Assembly (NCBI GenBank): GCA_002791075.1
Contig: PFWI01000009.1
Location: 1 to 5,687, forward strand
DNA length: 5,687 nt
Origin: a bacterium (Candidatus Ratteibacteria) CG_4_9_14_3_um_filter_41_21
GTDB taxonomy: Bacteria; Ratteibacteria; UBA8468
Direction of reading: 5' to 3'
Below, in pieces: positions 5,567 through 5,687 of this stretch. Each line of letters opens with the position of its first letter. Within the stretch, counting starts at the first letter, position 1. The notes under the pieces are model-generated. The model saw only the letters and a list, made by a program, of their open reading frames with translations, was not told where the DNA came from and searched no databases. The translations under genes and the position numbers were made by a program.

Positions 5567-5687
5567 TTTTACTCCCCTCCCCAGCGATAATTTTTTGCGG
5601 GGTTGTTTTTTTAGACCAGTCCTTAGGTGGTTGAAATTTCTCTAAGAGCTCCAGCATACCTAATTCCTTTAAGCGTTCATAAATTAA
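5559..5687 (-). CDS. metV: C-terminal end of a probable MetV (methylene-THF reductase C-terminal-like, zinc/iron-sulfur) protein
   Basis: An open frame enters from the right edge and stops with TAA at 5561-5559, giving 42 visible residues. They begin LIYERLKELGMLELLEKFQ and continue with PPKDWSKKTTPQKII and a short acidic tail. The stop lies inside the first codons of metF (8-nt overlap), so the two are translationally coupled. MetV proteins, which combine a cysteine-rich N-terminus with a methylenetetrahydrofolate-reductase C-terminal-type domain, are typically encoded directly upstream of metF in Wood-Ljungdahl organisms. The helical tail with a P-P-K-D-W-like motif fits my recollection of that family. 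No cysteine cluster is in view because the body of the gene lies outside the window. That this is a real coding end is well supported by frame, overlap and strand; the name rests mainly on context. Confidence 0.62.
   Translation of the reverse strand, partial: LIYERLKELGMLELLEKFQPPKDWSKKTTPQKIIAGEGSKNE

Overview
This is a compact, moderately AT-rich bacterial-type window in which every supportable gene lies on the minus strand. It reads as the downstream part of an anaerobic C1/electron-transfer operon followed by a small toxin-antitoxin (TA) pair. The content (a MetV-type tail, MetF, a cysteine-type formate dehydrogenase catalytic subunit, and a hydrogenase/sulfite-reductase-like diaphorase pair) points to a strict anaerobe using the methyl branch of the Wood-Ljungdahl pathway. 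Candidates are an acetogen-like organism, a syntroph, or an uncultured candidate-phylum bacterium. No rRNA or other marker is present, so the taxon cannot be fixed from the sequence.

Layout, following transcription from right to left. (1) 5687-5559: last 42 codons of a probable metV. (2) 5566-4688: complete metF, overlapping metV by 8 nt. (3) About 4671-2560: molybdopterin/tungstopterin oxidoreductase with formate dehydrogenase signatures, carrying an in-frame palindromic repeat near its N-terminus. (4) 2563-1466: iron-sulfur subunit of HydB/AsrA type, joined to fdhA by an ATGA overlap. (5) 1503-667: FAD/NAD(P)/2Fe-2S subunit of HydG/AsrB type, overlapping the previous gene by 38 nt. (6) 666-512: short AT-rich spacer without a convincing gene or terminator. 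(7) 511-479: a consensus-like sigma-70 promoter overlaid by tandem 8-bp repeats. (8) 461-231: ribbon-helix-helix (RHH) antitoxin. (9) 244-1: RelE/ParE-family toxin, cut by the window edge a few residues before its expected end.

How the genes could work together (inference): FdhA interconverts CO2 and formate. The HydB/HydG-like pair carries electrons through 4Fe-4S clusters, 2Fe-2S and FAD to or from NAD(P)H. MetF with MetV interconverts methylene-THF and methyl-THF. The first and last redox steps of the methyl branch are therefore co-transcribed with a diaphorase module. The observations most worth a second look are this gene combination, the repeat-encoded insert in FdhA, and the promoter/operator architecture of the TA pair.
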